64,000 nt of DNA from Pedobacter mendelii (lineage in GTDB: Bacteria; Bacteroidota; Bacteroidia; Sphingobacteriales; Sphingobacteriaceae), in contig NZ_BMDJ01000007.1 in assembly GCF_014635725.1 (NCBI RefSeq), forward strand, positions 156,306-220,305, in the 5' to 3' direction. Shown here in pieces: positions 11,520 through 20,072 of this stretch (position 1 is the first letter of the stretch; the number at the start of each line of letters is the position of its first letter). The notes under the pieces were generated by a model. The model ran no database searches, had not been told where the DNA came from, and was given only the letters and a program-made list of their open reading frames with translations. A program made the translations under genes and the position numbers.

Positions 11520-12857
11520 TTAAATTTCCTTAATTTGATATTCTTCTATTTTACGGTAAAGCGTTGTAAGCCCGATTCCTAATAATCTGGAGGTTTCGGT
11601 TTTATTTCCTTTGGTGTGGAATAAAACCTTTTGAATGTGTTGTTTTTCTACGTGTTGTAAATTATAATCATTTTCTATCGGTTCAAATTCAAAAAACTCT
11701 GGTGGTAAGGCGGTTGTATTTAAAGTTTGTCCATCAGATAAAATTACAAGTCTTTCAATTACATTTTTTAATTCTCTGATATTTCCTTTCCAGTTATGCT
11801 CACTAAGAATGGATAGAAGTTTATCGTCCATTTTAATTCCGGTCTTATTCACCTTGCCCGAAAATTCTTTAAGATAATGATCAGCAAGTGCTTCAATATC
11901 ACCTTTACGTTCTCGAAGCGGAGGCAAAGTAATACTGAAAACTGAAAGTCGGTAATACAAATCAGAACGAAACTTGCCCGAGGCTGCATCAGCTTTTAAA
12001 TCTTTATTGGTTGCTGCTAAAATGCGAACGTTTACTTGTTGAGTAAGTGTATCTCCAACTTTTATAAAACTTTGGTTCTCTAAAACCCTTAAAAGTTTGG
12101 CCTGTAAATCGAGGTTCATCTCGCCGATTTCATCTAAAAACAAAGTGCCACCATTAGCCTCTTCAAGTAAACCTTTTTTATCTTTATTTGCACCCGTAAA
12201 TGCGCCTGCTTTATAACCGAAAAGCTCGCTCTCTAATAATTCAGGGCTAAAACCGCTGCAGTTTAACGCCACAAAAGGTTTTAAAGCTCTTGGGCTATCA
12301 TAATGAATTGATTGTGCAAAAACTTCTTTTCCTGTGCCTGTTTCGCCCAAAAGCAAAACAGTTGTATCTGTCTGGCTAACTCTTTTAGCCAATTCTATTG
12401 CTTCTTTTAAAGCTTTTGACTGGCCAATTATTATATTGAAACTATGCTTTCTGGTAATCTTATTTTCTAATTCGAAAACTCTTTGTTGCAGGGTTGATTT
12501 CTCCATCGCTTTATAAAGCAGAGGAATAATTTTATCATTATCATCACCTTTAACCAGGTAATCAAAAGCACCATTTTTAATCGCCAGAACGCCATCAGCA
12601 ATAGTTCCGTACGCGGTAAGGTTTATAATTTCTACGAAAGGTTTAATCGCTTTAATATCTTTAACTAAGGCAACGCCATTTACGTCAGGCAATTTAACAT
12701 CGCTGATAACGAGATTTACATCGTTTGTTTTAAGCATTTTAATGCCTTCCTTTCCTGTATCTGCCTGCAGGGTTTTAAAGCCTTCAAGTTCGATAATACG
12801 AGAAAGTAAACTGCAAATTTTCTTTTCATCATCAATGATGAGGACAATTCCATTCAT
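11520..12857 (-). CDS. Sigma-54 dependent response regulator, NtrC family
   Basis: A 445-residue regulator of sigma-54 transcription. Receiver (1-115): acidic D9/D10, phospho-acceptor D53 in [12 protein letters not shown], conserved T81 and K103. The AAA+ domain (about 140-310) has Walker A GETGTGKE and the loop GAFTGA that contacts sigma-54. A FIS-type helix-turn-helix sits at the C-terminus ([20 protein letters not shown]). All parts needed for phosphorylation, ATPase activity and DNA binding are intact. The cognate kinase is not adjacent; the PAS kinase at 7.5-9.1 kb is a candidate. Its start codon is divergent from the PIG-L cassette, which it might control. Confidence 0.92.
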   Translation of the reverse strand: MNGIVLIIDDEKKICSLLSRIIELEGFKTLQADTGKEGIKMLKTNDVNLVISDVKLPDVNGVALVKDIKAIKPFVEIINLTAYGTIADGVLAIKNGAFDYLVKGDDNDKIIPLLYKAMEKSTLQQRVFELENKITRKHSFNIIIGQSKALKEAIELAKRVSQTDTTVLLLGETGTGKEVFAQSIHYDSPRALKPFVALNCSGFSPELLESELFGYKAGAFTGANKDKKGLLEEANGGTLFLDEIGEMNLDLQAKLLRVLENQSFIKVGDTLTQQVNVRILAATNKDLKADAASGKFRSDLYYRLSVFSITLPPLRERKGDIEALADHYLKEFSGKVNKTGIKMDDKLLSILSEHNWKGNIRELKNVIERLVILSDGQTLNTTALPPEFFEFEPIENDYNLQHVEKQHIQKVLFHTKGNKTETSRLLGIGLTTLYRKIEEYQIKEI

Positions 12858-12989
12858 AGGTTGAATTTATGAGGCAATATTAAGGATAAAACAGGAATTT
12901 GCCTCGATAATAATTTGTACCTTTTTCGTTTCCTGCACTTTAAAATAAAACCATTTTTAGCATCTTTGAAACAACACAAAGCAAACTCT

Positions 12990-15497
12990 ATGTTTAAGCC
13001 AATAACCATAACATTTTTTTTAGTTTTTTTTGCGATTTTTTGCTCGGCCCAACAGGTTCGTCCATCAAAATCTTCAGAAATTTACCGAGAACTGAAAACC
13101 CTGAAACATATTCCAAAAGTTTTATACCTTGCTGCACATCCTGATGATGAAAATACGGGTTTATTATCTTGGCTAATTAATGATCAGAATGTAGAAACAG
13201 CTTATTTATCATTAACCAGGGGCGATGGCGGTCAAAATCTTTTAGGAACTGAGCAAGGTGCTGCTTTAGGTTTAATTAGAACGCATGAACTTTTAGAAGC
13301 CAGAAAGCTCGATGGTGCTCAGCAATTTTTTACAAGAGCGATTGACTTTGGCTTCTCTAAAAATACAAAAGATACTTTTAAACAATGGGATGCAGACAGC
13401 ATTACTGCAGATGTGGTATGGGTTATCCGTAAATTCCGTCCTGATGTAATTATTTGTCGGTTTCCACCAACGTCTGCAGCTGGCCATGGTCAGCATGCGG
13501 CATCGGCAGTAGTTGCAGAAAAAGCTTTCAAAGCAGCTGCCGATAAAAATATGTTTCCCAATCAGTTAAAATATGTAAGCGTTTGGCAACCAACAAGATT
13601 ATTGTGGAATACCTTCCGCTTTGGCAGTGTAAATACAACGGCAGAAAATCAGTTTAAAGTTACAGTCGGCCAATATGATGCACAACTAGGAATGGGTTAT
13701 GGCGAACTGGCCGGTTTAAGCAGAAGCTTACACAAAAGTCAGGGTGCAGGAACACAGTCTGTTGCAGGTATAAGGAACGAATATTTTACTCATGTGTTGG
13801 GTGAACAGGCTAAAACATCACTCTTTGATGGCATTACTAAAACGTGGGTAGCAAAAGGAAATGCAGACATTGATCAATCATTAGATAAAATCATTTCAGC
13901 ATTTAATTTTAACAAACCCGAATTAAGTTTAACCGCTCTACTTGCCTTGAGGAAAAAAGTATTGGTTTTGAAAGATCAGCACTTAAAAAAGGATAAGCTT
14001 TTTGCATTAGATAACATCATTTTAAGCTGTTCTGGATTTATGGGCGAAATGGTAACCAATCAGGCAGAAGCTGTTGCAGGAGATAATTATAATTTTAGGC
14101 TAAACCTAATTTCAAGAGCTACGAATTCTGTTGTTTTAGAAAATGTGAAATGGTTAAATCAGTCAGAAACTTTCAATAGAAAGCTATCAGGAGATTCGTT
14201 AATCACGATAGAACATAAACTGCAAATCCCAAACGATGCAGCTTTAACAGAACCTTATTGGATGGCCAAACCGCCAAAAAATGAAGCAACATTTTCGGTT
14301 GCCAATGATACATTAATTGGTTTGCCCGAAGCAGAATCGCCTTTAAATGTTTTACTATCTTTAAAGATCGGAGATGAAAAAATTCAGGTTAAACTGCCTT
14401 TATCTTATAAAAAATTAGATCCCGTACGCGGCGATGTTGTAGAGGCTTTGCGCATTGTTCCGGCTTTAGAATTAAAATTTACCCAACCCATTTATATAAT
14501 AAAAGAAAACGAAGATTTGCGTGTAAGTTTAAGCTTTAAAGTGAACACAAATAAGAAGTTTGATAACGGCAAAATAAACCTAATGTATAATGGAGAGCGT
14601 TTAGGTGGTGCAGATTTTACGAATATAAATGTGAAAGAGATCACCATTGATTATCCTATACCAAAAGCAAAACTTGAGGCTATAAATTCGAACCGATTGC
14701 AATTATATGCTAGTTATGTTATTGATGGAATAACCTATAATAAAAAACAAGTGTTAATTCAGTATCCACATTTACCTTCCTTACAATATTTTGCATCTGC
14801 AACGGCAATCATTATTAAAAATGATATTCAGGTTAGGGCAAAAAAGGTTGGTTATATTCAGGGTGCAGGCGATTTCATTCCCGAATTTTTACGTATTGCA
14901 GGCATTCAGGTTGATGTTTTAAAAGATGAAGATTTTTATGGATATGTTGATGAATCTGGTGTAAATGGTGGTTCGAATAAGCTTTCTCAATATGATGCAA
15001 TTGTGCTGGGTGTTCGAGCAAATAATACCGAGAAAAAACTCGGTAGATGGATGCCTTTTTTATGGTCGTATGTTAGAGCTGGTGGTAACTTGGTTATGCA
15101 ATACAATACTAATCAAGATGTAACGGTTGATAAATTGGGTATATATCCATTCAGCATAGCAAACAGAAGGGTTACTGAAGAAAATTCGGAAGTGAAATTC
15201 TTAAAACCAAATCATAAATTACTAAACTTTCCGAACAAAATCACACCAGATGATTTTAAAGGATGGGTACAAGAACGTGGTGCCTATTTTCCTGATAAAT
15301 GGGACGCAGAATATGAACCGCTTTTTGAAATGAATGATACTGATGAGGAACCTTTGCAAGGATCTACATTATACGCAAAATATGGTAAAGGGAATTTTAT
15401 TTATACGCCTTTAGCTTTTTTCAGGCAGTTGCCAGCAGGTAATGTTGGAGCAGCAAAATTGTTTTTTAACTTCTTGTCGGCACAGCAAAATAAATGA
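12990..15497 (+). CDS. Exported PIG-L family deacetylase with C-terminal amidotransferase-like domain
   Basis: An exported PIG-L (LmbE-like) zinc deacetylase, 835 residues from the ATG at 12990; a TTG 75 bp upstream is less likely because the ATG gives a clean signal peptide (MFKPITITFFLVFFAIFCSAQ). The catalytic N-terminal domain has the zinc motif AHPDDE, then SLTRGDGGQN and a late GHGQHAAS histidine motif. The last ~220 residues (from VGYIQGAGDFIPEFLRIAG) resemble a ThuA/class-I-amidotransferase-like fold. It starts a cassette with a 34-residue membrane protein and an SSS symporter, each pair joined by ATGA. The likely role is removing acetyl groups from an amino sugar conjugate before uptake; the substrate is inferred only. 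Confidence 0.88.
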   Translation: MFKPITITFFLVFFAIFCSAQQVRPSKSSEIYRELKTLKHIPKVLYLAAHPDDENTGLLSWLINDQNVETAYLSLTRGDGGQNLLGTEQGAALGLIRTHELLEARKLDGAQQFFTRAIDFGFSKNTKDTFKQWDADSITADVVWVIRKFRPDVIICRFPPTSAAGHGQHAASAVVAEKAFKAAADKNMFPNQLKYVSVWQPTRLLWNTFRFGSVNTTAENQFKVTVGQYDAQLGMGYGELAGLSRSLHKSQGAGTQSVAGIRNEYFTHVLGEQAKTSLFDGITKTWVAKGNADIDQSLDKIISAFNFNKPELSLTALLALRKKVLVLKDQHLKKDKLFALDNIILSCSGFMGEMVTNQAEAVAGDNYNFRLNLISRATNSVVLENVKWLNQSETFNRKLSGDSLITIEHKLQIPNDAALTEPYWMAKPPKNEATFSVANDTLIGLPEAESPLNVLLSLKIGDEKIQVKLPLSYKKLDPVRGDVVEALRIVPALELKFTQPIYIIKENEDLRVSLSFKVNTNKKFDNGKINLMYNGERLGGADFTNINVKEITIDYPIPKAKLEAINSNRLQLYASYVIDGITYNKKQVLIQYPHLPSLQYFASATAIIIKNDIQVRAKKVGYIQGAGDFIPEFLRIAGIQVDVLKDEDFYGYVDESGVNGGSNKLSQYDAIVLGVRANNTEKKLGRWMPFLWSYVRAGGNLVMQYNTNQDVTVDKLGIYPFSIANRRVTEENSEVKFLKPNHKLLNFPNKITPDDFKGWVQERGAYFPDKWDAEYEPLFEMNDTDEEPLQGSTLYAKYGKGNFIYTPLAFFRQLPAGNVGAAKLFFNFLSAQQNK

Positions 15498-15598
15498 AAA
15501 ACCAACTTAAAAACTGGAATACATGGTATATATTATTGGCACTGGCATTAATATTTCAAATCGTATTTTATTATTTGTTTACTAAATTCTGGGCATGA
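15494..15598 (+). CDS. 34-aa single-span membrane protein coupled to symporter
   Basis: A 34-codon gene, too short for ordinary ORF calling. Its ATG overlaps the PIG-L stop codon as ATGA (15494-15497), and its own TGA overlaps the symporter ATG in the same way (15595-15598). The translation has a polar Lys/Asn/Trp start (MKNQLKNWNTWY), one hydrophobic span (ILLALALIFQIVFYYLF) and a short TKFWA end. The double coupling implies fixed expression with the symporter. By analogy with small partner proteins of other SSS transporters (DUF485, DUF3311, YhdT types), it could be an accessory subunit; that role is inferred, not shown. Confidence 0.8.
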   Translation: MKNQLKNWNTWYILLALALIFQIVFYYLFTKFWA

Positions 15599-17286
15599 GT
15601 AATATCGATTGGATGGTGCTCATTTTTACGCTTGTTGCCGTTGTGGTGTACGGTGTTTTTATTGGCCGCGGACAAAAAAGTAACGAGTCTTATTTAAAAG
15701 CAGATAATAAAATGCCCTGGTACATTGTGCTTTTGGGTATTATGGCCACTCAGGCCAGTGCAATTACTTTTCTTTCAGCGCCCGGACAAGCTTATACTGA
15801 CGGCATGCGCTTCGTTCAGTATTATTTCGGTTTGCCATTAGCGATGATTGTGATTTGTATTACTTTCATCCCCATTTTTCAACGACTAAATGTTTACACG
15901 GCTTACGAGTATCTTGAAAATCGTTTCGATAAAAAAACAAGAGTTTTGACTTCCTTACTTTTTCTGTTTTCCAGGGGATTATCAACCGGAATAAGCATTT
16001 ATGCACCTAGTATAATTCTTTCAAGTGTTTTAAACTGGAATATTTACTTAACCAACGTACTAACCGGTGGAATACTTTTAATTTACACCTACATAGGTGG
16101 TGCAAAAGCGATTGCACATACTCAAAAGCTTCAATTCTTGATTATTTTAGGAACCATGGCTTTTGCTGGTTATTTACTTGTTCAAAATATGCCAAATGGT
16201 ATTGGTTTTAAAGATGCACTCTATCTAGCAGGGAAATCAGGCAAGTTAAATGTAATTACGACAGAATTTGATTGGAAAGATAAATATAACATTTGGAGTG
16301 GTTTAATTGGTGGGTTTTTCCTTGCACTTTCTTATTTCGGTACCGATCAAAGTCAGGTTGGACGATACATCACTGCAAAAGATAATACGAATGCTAAAAT
16401 GGGTTTACTTTTAAACGGATTGGTTAAAATCCCTATGCAATTTGCAATATTATTAATTGGCGCTCTGTTGTTTGCTTTCTTCTCGCTAAAACCCGCACCA
16501 ATATATTTTAACGAGCGTTCTTATCAATATTTAAAAGAAACAAAACCCGAACAAGCTGCAGTTTTTGAAAAAGAGCATCAAGCTTTGCAACAGAAATTTA
16601 ATGCAGAATCAAAAGAAATTCTAAAGCTGAAAAAAAGCCACTCTACTGCTTTGGTTAATACAATTGAAGATTTCAAAACTACTCAATCAAAAGTTAAAGA
16701 TTTGCATGTCAGGGTAGAAGAAGCGATTAATAGTTCAAATTATAACGCCGAGAAAACCGATACGAATTACATCTTCCTTTATTTTGTGAAAAATACATTG
16801 CCTGTTGGGATGATTGGTTTGCTTTTCGCAGTGATTTTTCTGGCAAGTTGGGGTTCTATCTCAGCTGCATTAAATTCATTAGCCGCCTGCTCACTAAAAG
16901 ATGTTCACCTAATATTTAACAAAAATTTGCCGGATGATAAAACAGAATTAAGATACAGCAGATTACACACTTTAGCCTGGGGGATTTTTTCTATTGGGGT
17001 TGCTATGTTTGCTACGCAAATGGGTTCTTTAATTGAAGCTGTAAATGTTTTGGGTTCACTTTTTTATGGTCCCATTTTAGGGATTTTCCTGGTGGCTTTC
17101 TACTACAAAAAAATAAATGGACCAATCGTATTTATTTCTGCAATACTATCAGAAATTGCAGTTATTGCCGTTTATAAATTCGACATCGTATCATTTCTTT
17201 GGCTTAATGTTATAGGAGCTGCTGCGGTAATCATATTTTCGGCTTTTGGCTTATTGTTTTATCAGCCTAAAGCAGTAAATTCGTAA
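15595..17286 (+). CDS. Sodium:solute symporter (SSS family) with coiled-coil insertion
   Basis: A 563-residue inner-membrane symporter of the SSS family, taking up an organic solute with sodium. The SSS core is visible: GRGQKSNESYLKADNKMPWY before TM2, FLSAPGQAYTDG, YEYLENRF, and GTDQSQVGRYITAKD in the middle. An unusual hydrophilic, Glu/Lys-rich segment of roughly 90 residues (about 300-390, QAAVFEKEHQALQQKF and on), probably a coiled coil, is inserted between two transmembrane helices. It is translationally coupled to the 34-residue protein and through it to the PIG-L deacetylase, so it probably imports the product of that enzyme. Confidence 0.9.
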   Translation: MSNIDWMVLIFTLVAVVVYGVFIGRGQKSNESYLKADNKMPWYIVLLGIMATQASAITFLSAPGQAYTDGMRFVQYYFGLPLAMIVICITFIPIFQRLNVYTAYEYLENRFDKKTRVLTSLLFLFSRGLSTGISIYAPSIILSSVLNWNIYLTNVLTGGILLIYTYIGGAKAIAHTQKLQFLIILGTMAFAGYLLVQNMPNGIGFKDALYLAGKSGKLNVITTEFDWKDKYNIWSGLIGGFFLALSYFGTDQSQVGRYITAKDNTNAKMGLLLNGLVKIPMQFAILLIGALLFAFFSLKPAPIYFNERSYQYLKETKPEQAAVFEKEHQALQQKFNAESKEILKLKKSHSTALVNTIEDFKTTQSKVKDLHVRVEEAINSSNYNAEKTDTNYIFLYFVKNTLPVGMIGLLFAVIFLASWGSISAALNSLAACSLKDVHLIFNKNLPDDKTELRYSRLHTLAWGIFSIGVAMFATQMGSLIEAVNVLGSLFYGPILGIFLVAFYYKKINGPIVFISAILSEIAVIAVYKFDIVSFLWLNVIGAAAVIIFSAFGLLFYQPKAVNS

Positions 17287-17319
17287 AATAAAAACAACAA
17301 CCCAGATAAAAATAATACT

Positions 17320-17838
17320 ATGAAAACGATGATTAAATCTGTTACCTTGCTTTTAACGGCAATAACAATTTCAGTAAGTGCATTCGCTCAGGAAGCAAAA
17401 AAACCTGCAAGTCCGGCAGCAACGGCAACAGGTAAAGTTAAAGAAGCAACAATTACCATTGCTTATAGCAGCCCATCAGTAAAAGGGCGCAAAATTTGGG
17501 GTGGTTTAGAGGCTTATGATAAAGTTTGGCGTGCCGGTGCAAATGATGCGACAACTTTTGAAACCGATAAAGATATTATGGTTCAGGGTAAAGCCTTGCC
17601 AGCAGGTAAATACAGTTTCTTTTTAATCCCTAAAGAAAGTGGCACCTGGACAGCAATTTTTAATAAAGAACCTAAACAATGGGGTGCATATAAATATGAA
17701 GAAGCTAAGGATGCTTTACGTGTTGATGTTAAAGTGAAACCATTAAAAGCAACTCAGGAAACATTAGTTTATAAAGTTAATAAGGCTGGTTTTACAATGG
17801 ATTGGGATAAAATTTCTGTTCCTGTAGCTATAAAATAA
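17320..17838 (+). CDS. Exported DUF2911 protein
   Basis: A 172-residue protein with a cleavable signal peptide ([17 protein letters not shown]) and a DUF2911 domain: [14 protein letters not shown], then [30 protein letters not shown] and [16 protein letters not shown]2911 proteins are common in Bacteroidota and form a beta-rich periplasmic domain of unknown role. It follows the symporter by 33 bp and may belong to the same transcript, which ends at the terminator just downstream. Confidence 0.88.
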   Translation: MKTMIKSVTLLLTAITISVSAFAQEAKKPASPAATATGKVKEATITIAYSSPSVKGRKIWGGLEAYDKVWRAGANDATTFETDKDIMVQGKALPAGKYSFFLIPKESGTWTAIFNKEPKQWGAYKYEEAKDALRVDVKVKPLKATQETLVYKVNKAGFTMDWDKISVPVAIK

Positions 17839-18143
17839 CTTCATTAATCTGAAAAACTAAAAGTCCCGATTTTCCCTCGGGACTTTTTTTATGACCAAAC
17901 TTTCATGCTGTACTCAAACATATCTTGATTTAATTTTAATATATAATTAAGTAATTCTAATTATCTAGTCTTCAAATCAAAATACTCACAGCATTTTACG
18001 GCCTATAAAAATTCATAAAATAAAAGTTGATTTTATATCTTGACCGTTAGAATTGTTAATTTACCGTCAAATAGATTTTTCCTTCGTATTTTAAAAAACA
18101 TTTCTCAAACAGTCATGTTATTTTTCTATAAAAACAATACATC
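17839..18143. other. 305-bp spacer with terminator
   Basis: This spacer holds the terminator at 17857-17890 and then AT-rich sequence with no recognised element before the 62-codon gene. Confidence 0.5.
17857..17890 (+). terminator. Intrinsic terminator of the PIG-L/SSS/DUF2911 unit
   Basis: The stem AAAGTCCCGA / TCGGGACTTT (17860-17869 and 17877-17886) with a 7-nt loop runs into a T-tract ending at 17890. Confidence 0.9.
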
Positions 18144-18332
18144 ATGGCCCCTTTAAAAACAGACGAAATCCAAAATGACACCCTCAACAGAACTTCACAA
18201 GAAAATGAAAATAACCTGCATTTAGAAATGCATCCAGAAGCTTACAAAGTAAAGAGACCCTCTCCAGATAAAATGCAAGCTGTTTCTGCTTCTCTAAGAA
18301 AATATGCTCACGGACTTTATGGCTTGTTATAG
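18144..18332 (+). CDS. 62-aa hypothetical protein
   Basis: A small hydrophilic protein of 62 residues without membrane segments or known motifs. The C-terminus (KMQAVSASLRKYAHGLYGLL) could form an amphipathic helix. It has an ATG start, and a hairpin plus T-tract follows about 20 bp after the stop, both of which support a real gene. I do not recognise the family. Confidence 0.5.
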   Translation: MAPLKTDEIQNDTLNRTSQENENNLHLEMHPEAYKVKRPSPDKMQAVSASLRKYAHGLYGLL

Positions 18333-18354
18333 TTTTAAAAAATCTTAATTTCTT

Positions 18355-18400
18355 ACGGGGAATAAGGACTTTAGAGGTAATTATTCTCCGTTAATTTTTT
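18355..18400 (+). terminator. Terminator-like hairpin after the 62-aa gene
   Basis: An 11-bp stem ACGGGGAATAA / TTATTCTCCGT (18355-18365 and 18381-18391, one G-U pair) is followed by TTAATTTTTTATT. Confidence 0.65.
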
Positions 18401-18554
18401 ATTGCCATCACCGTAGCGCTACATTTCGTATCCATAAACGCAACTCAGTTTTATTTCTTTCTCCAAGTTTTTTCTAAATCATTTTCCTTTCCAAGATGGT
18501 CGTGGTTAGTTAACAAATTTAAGTAGTGCTTGCATCTAAAATGATTTAATCTTA

Positions 18555-18712
18555 GAGCCTGTTTAAATTTATATTATGAAAATGTTATCGCTTATTTTTT
18601 GAGCGAAACAAAGCAAATGTTGCAGAGATAGCTAGCCGATCTCGAAATATTTAACAATGTTGCAGCCGAAAAGCAGTATAAACAAATTATTAGATAAATT
18701 TCAAACAGGCTC
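18555..18712 (+). mobile_element. MITE-like element, copy B
   Basis: A 158-bp element bounded by GAGCCTGTTTAAATTTAT and its imperfect inverse, flanked by TTA on both sides, which is a likely 3-bp target duplication. It is about 92% identical to the reverse complement of copy A at 9412-9568. The internal hairpin around GAGATAGCTAGCCGATCTC is conserved in position but carries changed bases. It has no coding capacity. Confidence 0.8.
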
Positions 18713-18809
18713 TTATAGCTGTTATTAATGCTTATCTTTAAGAAAATACCTTGTAATTAATAGGTATTTCGCCTTTCATTTTGATCTTATTTTTTATAAA
18801 AAATTAAAA

Positions 18810-19124
18810 ATGGCAAGTAAAAGTTTAGAATTGCAGGCGAAAAACTACCTGTATGAATTGAATAATACCGCGAACGAATATGGCTTTGCTGCAACGGATT
18901 GGAGATTTAGTTTAGCTAACGCTACAGAGAAAAAGACTATTACAAACAATTATTTCCCCTTTGTTTTTGTAGAGGTTATGCCTAATGATTTATTTGATTT
19001 TAATGAATTTATTAAAGTTAAGTATCAGGAAGCACAGTCGGATGCAGATTTAAAGCTCATCAATAAAAAAATCATGCTATCGCCAGTATATTTCTGTGCT
19101 TATAATCCCGAACGTTTATCTTAA
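18810..19124 (+). CDS. Hypothetical protein, paralogue of the 25.5-kb gene
   Basis: A 104-residue soluble protein of unknown function. Its first half closely parallels the protein encoded at 25502-25825: LQAKNYLYELNNTANEYGF against FQAKMYAYAINSATKEYGF, then a shared LANA-x-EK motif and YFPFV/YYPTV. Both end with an AYNP-R motif. The second half diverges, so this looks like an old duplication. It is 15 bp upstream of the Nudix gene and probably cotranscribed with it. Confidence 0.65.
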   Translation: MASKSLELQAKNYLYELNNTANEYGFAATDWRFSLANATEKKTITNNYFPFVFVEVMPNDLFDFNEFIKVKYQEAQSDADLKLINKKIMLSPVYFCAYNPERLS

Positions 19125-19139
19125 AATGTAAATGCAATA

Positions 19140-19601
19140 ATGAAAATCAGTGCAGGATTATTGCTTTTTCGAAAAACAAATCATCACCTAGAGTTCTTTC
19201 TGGTTCATCCAGGTGGACCATTCTTTGCCAAAAAAGATGCAGGTTGGTGGACTATTCCAAAAGGTGAACTTTTAAAAAACGAGGAACCATTAATTGCTGC
19301 AATTCGTGAGTTTGAAGAAGAAACTGGTTTTAAGCCATCAGGAGATTTTGTCGGATTAAATTCTATTGTTCAAAAAGGTGGAAAAAAAGTGCTTTGTTGG
19401 GCAATTGAATTTGATTTGGATGCTTCGAAAATAATTAGCAACACTTTTGAAATAGAATGGCCTCCACGCTCAGGTATTAAGAAAAATTTCCCAGAGATTG
19501 ATAATGCAGGTTGGTTTGAATATGATGAAGCTGTTAAATTAATTAATGAAAAACAGATTTCCTTTTTAGATGAAGCAGTTGTTAAGTTTTGTGCAAACTA
19601 A
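19140..19601 (+). CDS. Nudix hydrolase
   Basis: A 153-residue Nudix hydrolase that cleaves nucleoside diphosphate-linked substrates. The Nudix box is perfect: G-x5-E-x7-REFEEETGF, from GELLKNEEP through REFEEETGF around residues 42-64. The N-terminal SAGLLLFRK and the WWTIPKGE strand are typical of the diadenosine-polyphosphate (Ap4A)-like and PA3470-type subgroup. It is probably in an operon with the upstream unknown gene. The substrate cannot be assigned from sequence alone. Confidence 0.92.
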   Translation: MKISAGLLLFRKTNHHLEFFLVHPGGPFFAKKDAGWWTIPKGELLKNEEPLIAAIREFEEETGFKPSGDFVGLNSIVQKGGKKVLCWAIEFDLDASKIISNTFEIEWPPRSGIKKNFPEIDNAGWFEYDEAVKLINEKQISFLDEAVVKFCAN

Positions 19602-19654
19602 TTCTCCAGCGGAATTAAAGATTCCAAATTCCTGAGTTCTTTTTTAGTAAATAA

Positions 19655-19984
19655 TCTCGAATTGATAAAACCCACACAGATTCTAAAAAGAAGCTTGCAG
19701 CACTGCCTTCCATCGCATCTAAAGTAAGTTGGGCATGTATGAGCCGTGCAACTTTTTATAGATTGTTTAAACGGGAGCTGGGTATAAGTCCGAATGATTT
19801 TATTCTGACAGAAAAGATAATTAAGGCCAAAGATTTACTGGCAAATCCTTCGGTAAAAATTACTTCTATAAGCTACGAACTGGGTTTCAGTGATGCTAAT
19901 TATTTCATTAGGGTTTTTAAAAAATTAGAAGGTATAACGCCAGGTAGTTATCAAAGTCAGCTATTAAAATCGGGTTTTTATTAG
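19655..19984 (+). pseudogene. AraC-type helix-turn-helix remnant
   Basis: Only the C-terminal two-HTH AraC domain is present. From the first in-frame ATG (19739) the reading gives 81 residues beginning [15 protein letters not shown] and including [20 protein letters not shown]. The same frame upstream, back to the stop at 19652, still reads like the first HTH helix ([15 protein letters not shown]) but has no start codon. The sequence resembles the C-terminus of hybrid two-component regulators (HTCS) or AraC activators. All sensor or ligand-binding parts are missing, so it is probably a deletion remnant, though a short HTH-only protein could still be made. Confidence 0.65.
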
Positions 19985-20072
19985 ATTTGGGCTTAAAGCA
20001 ATAACCTACATGCTTGTTTATATTAAAAGGATTATGTTTCTCATTTAAATCTTATTGTTTGATATTTGTTTT

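Larger units (their letters stand above)
18333..18809. other. 477-bp spacer with terminator and MITE copy B
   Basis: This spacer holds a terminator hairpin (18355-18400) and the MITE-like copy B (18555-18712). The rest shows no gene. Confidence 0.6.

Noticed and set aside
12915..12989. N-terminal extension of the PIG-L protein from a TTG codon
   Set aside because: The ATG at 12990 gives a clean signal peptide. The TAATTTG at the upstream TTG looks more like part of a promoter than a start.
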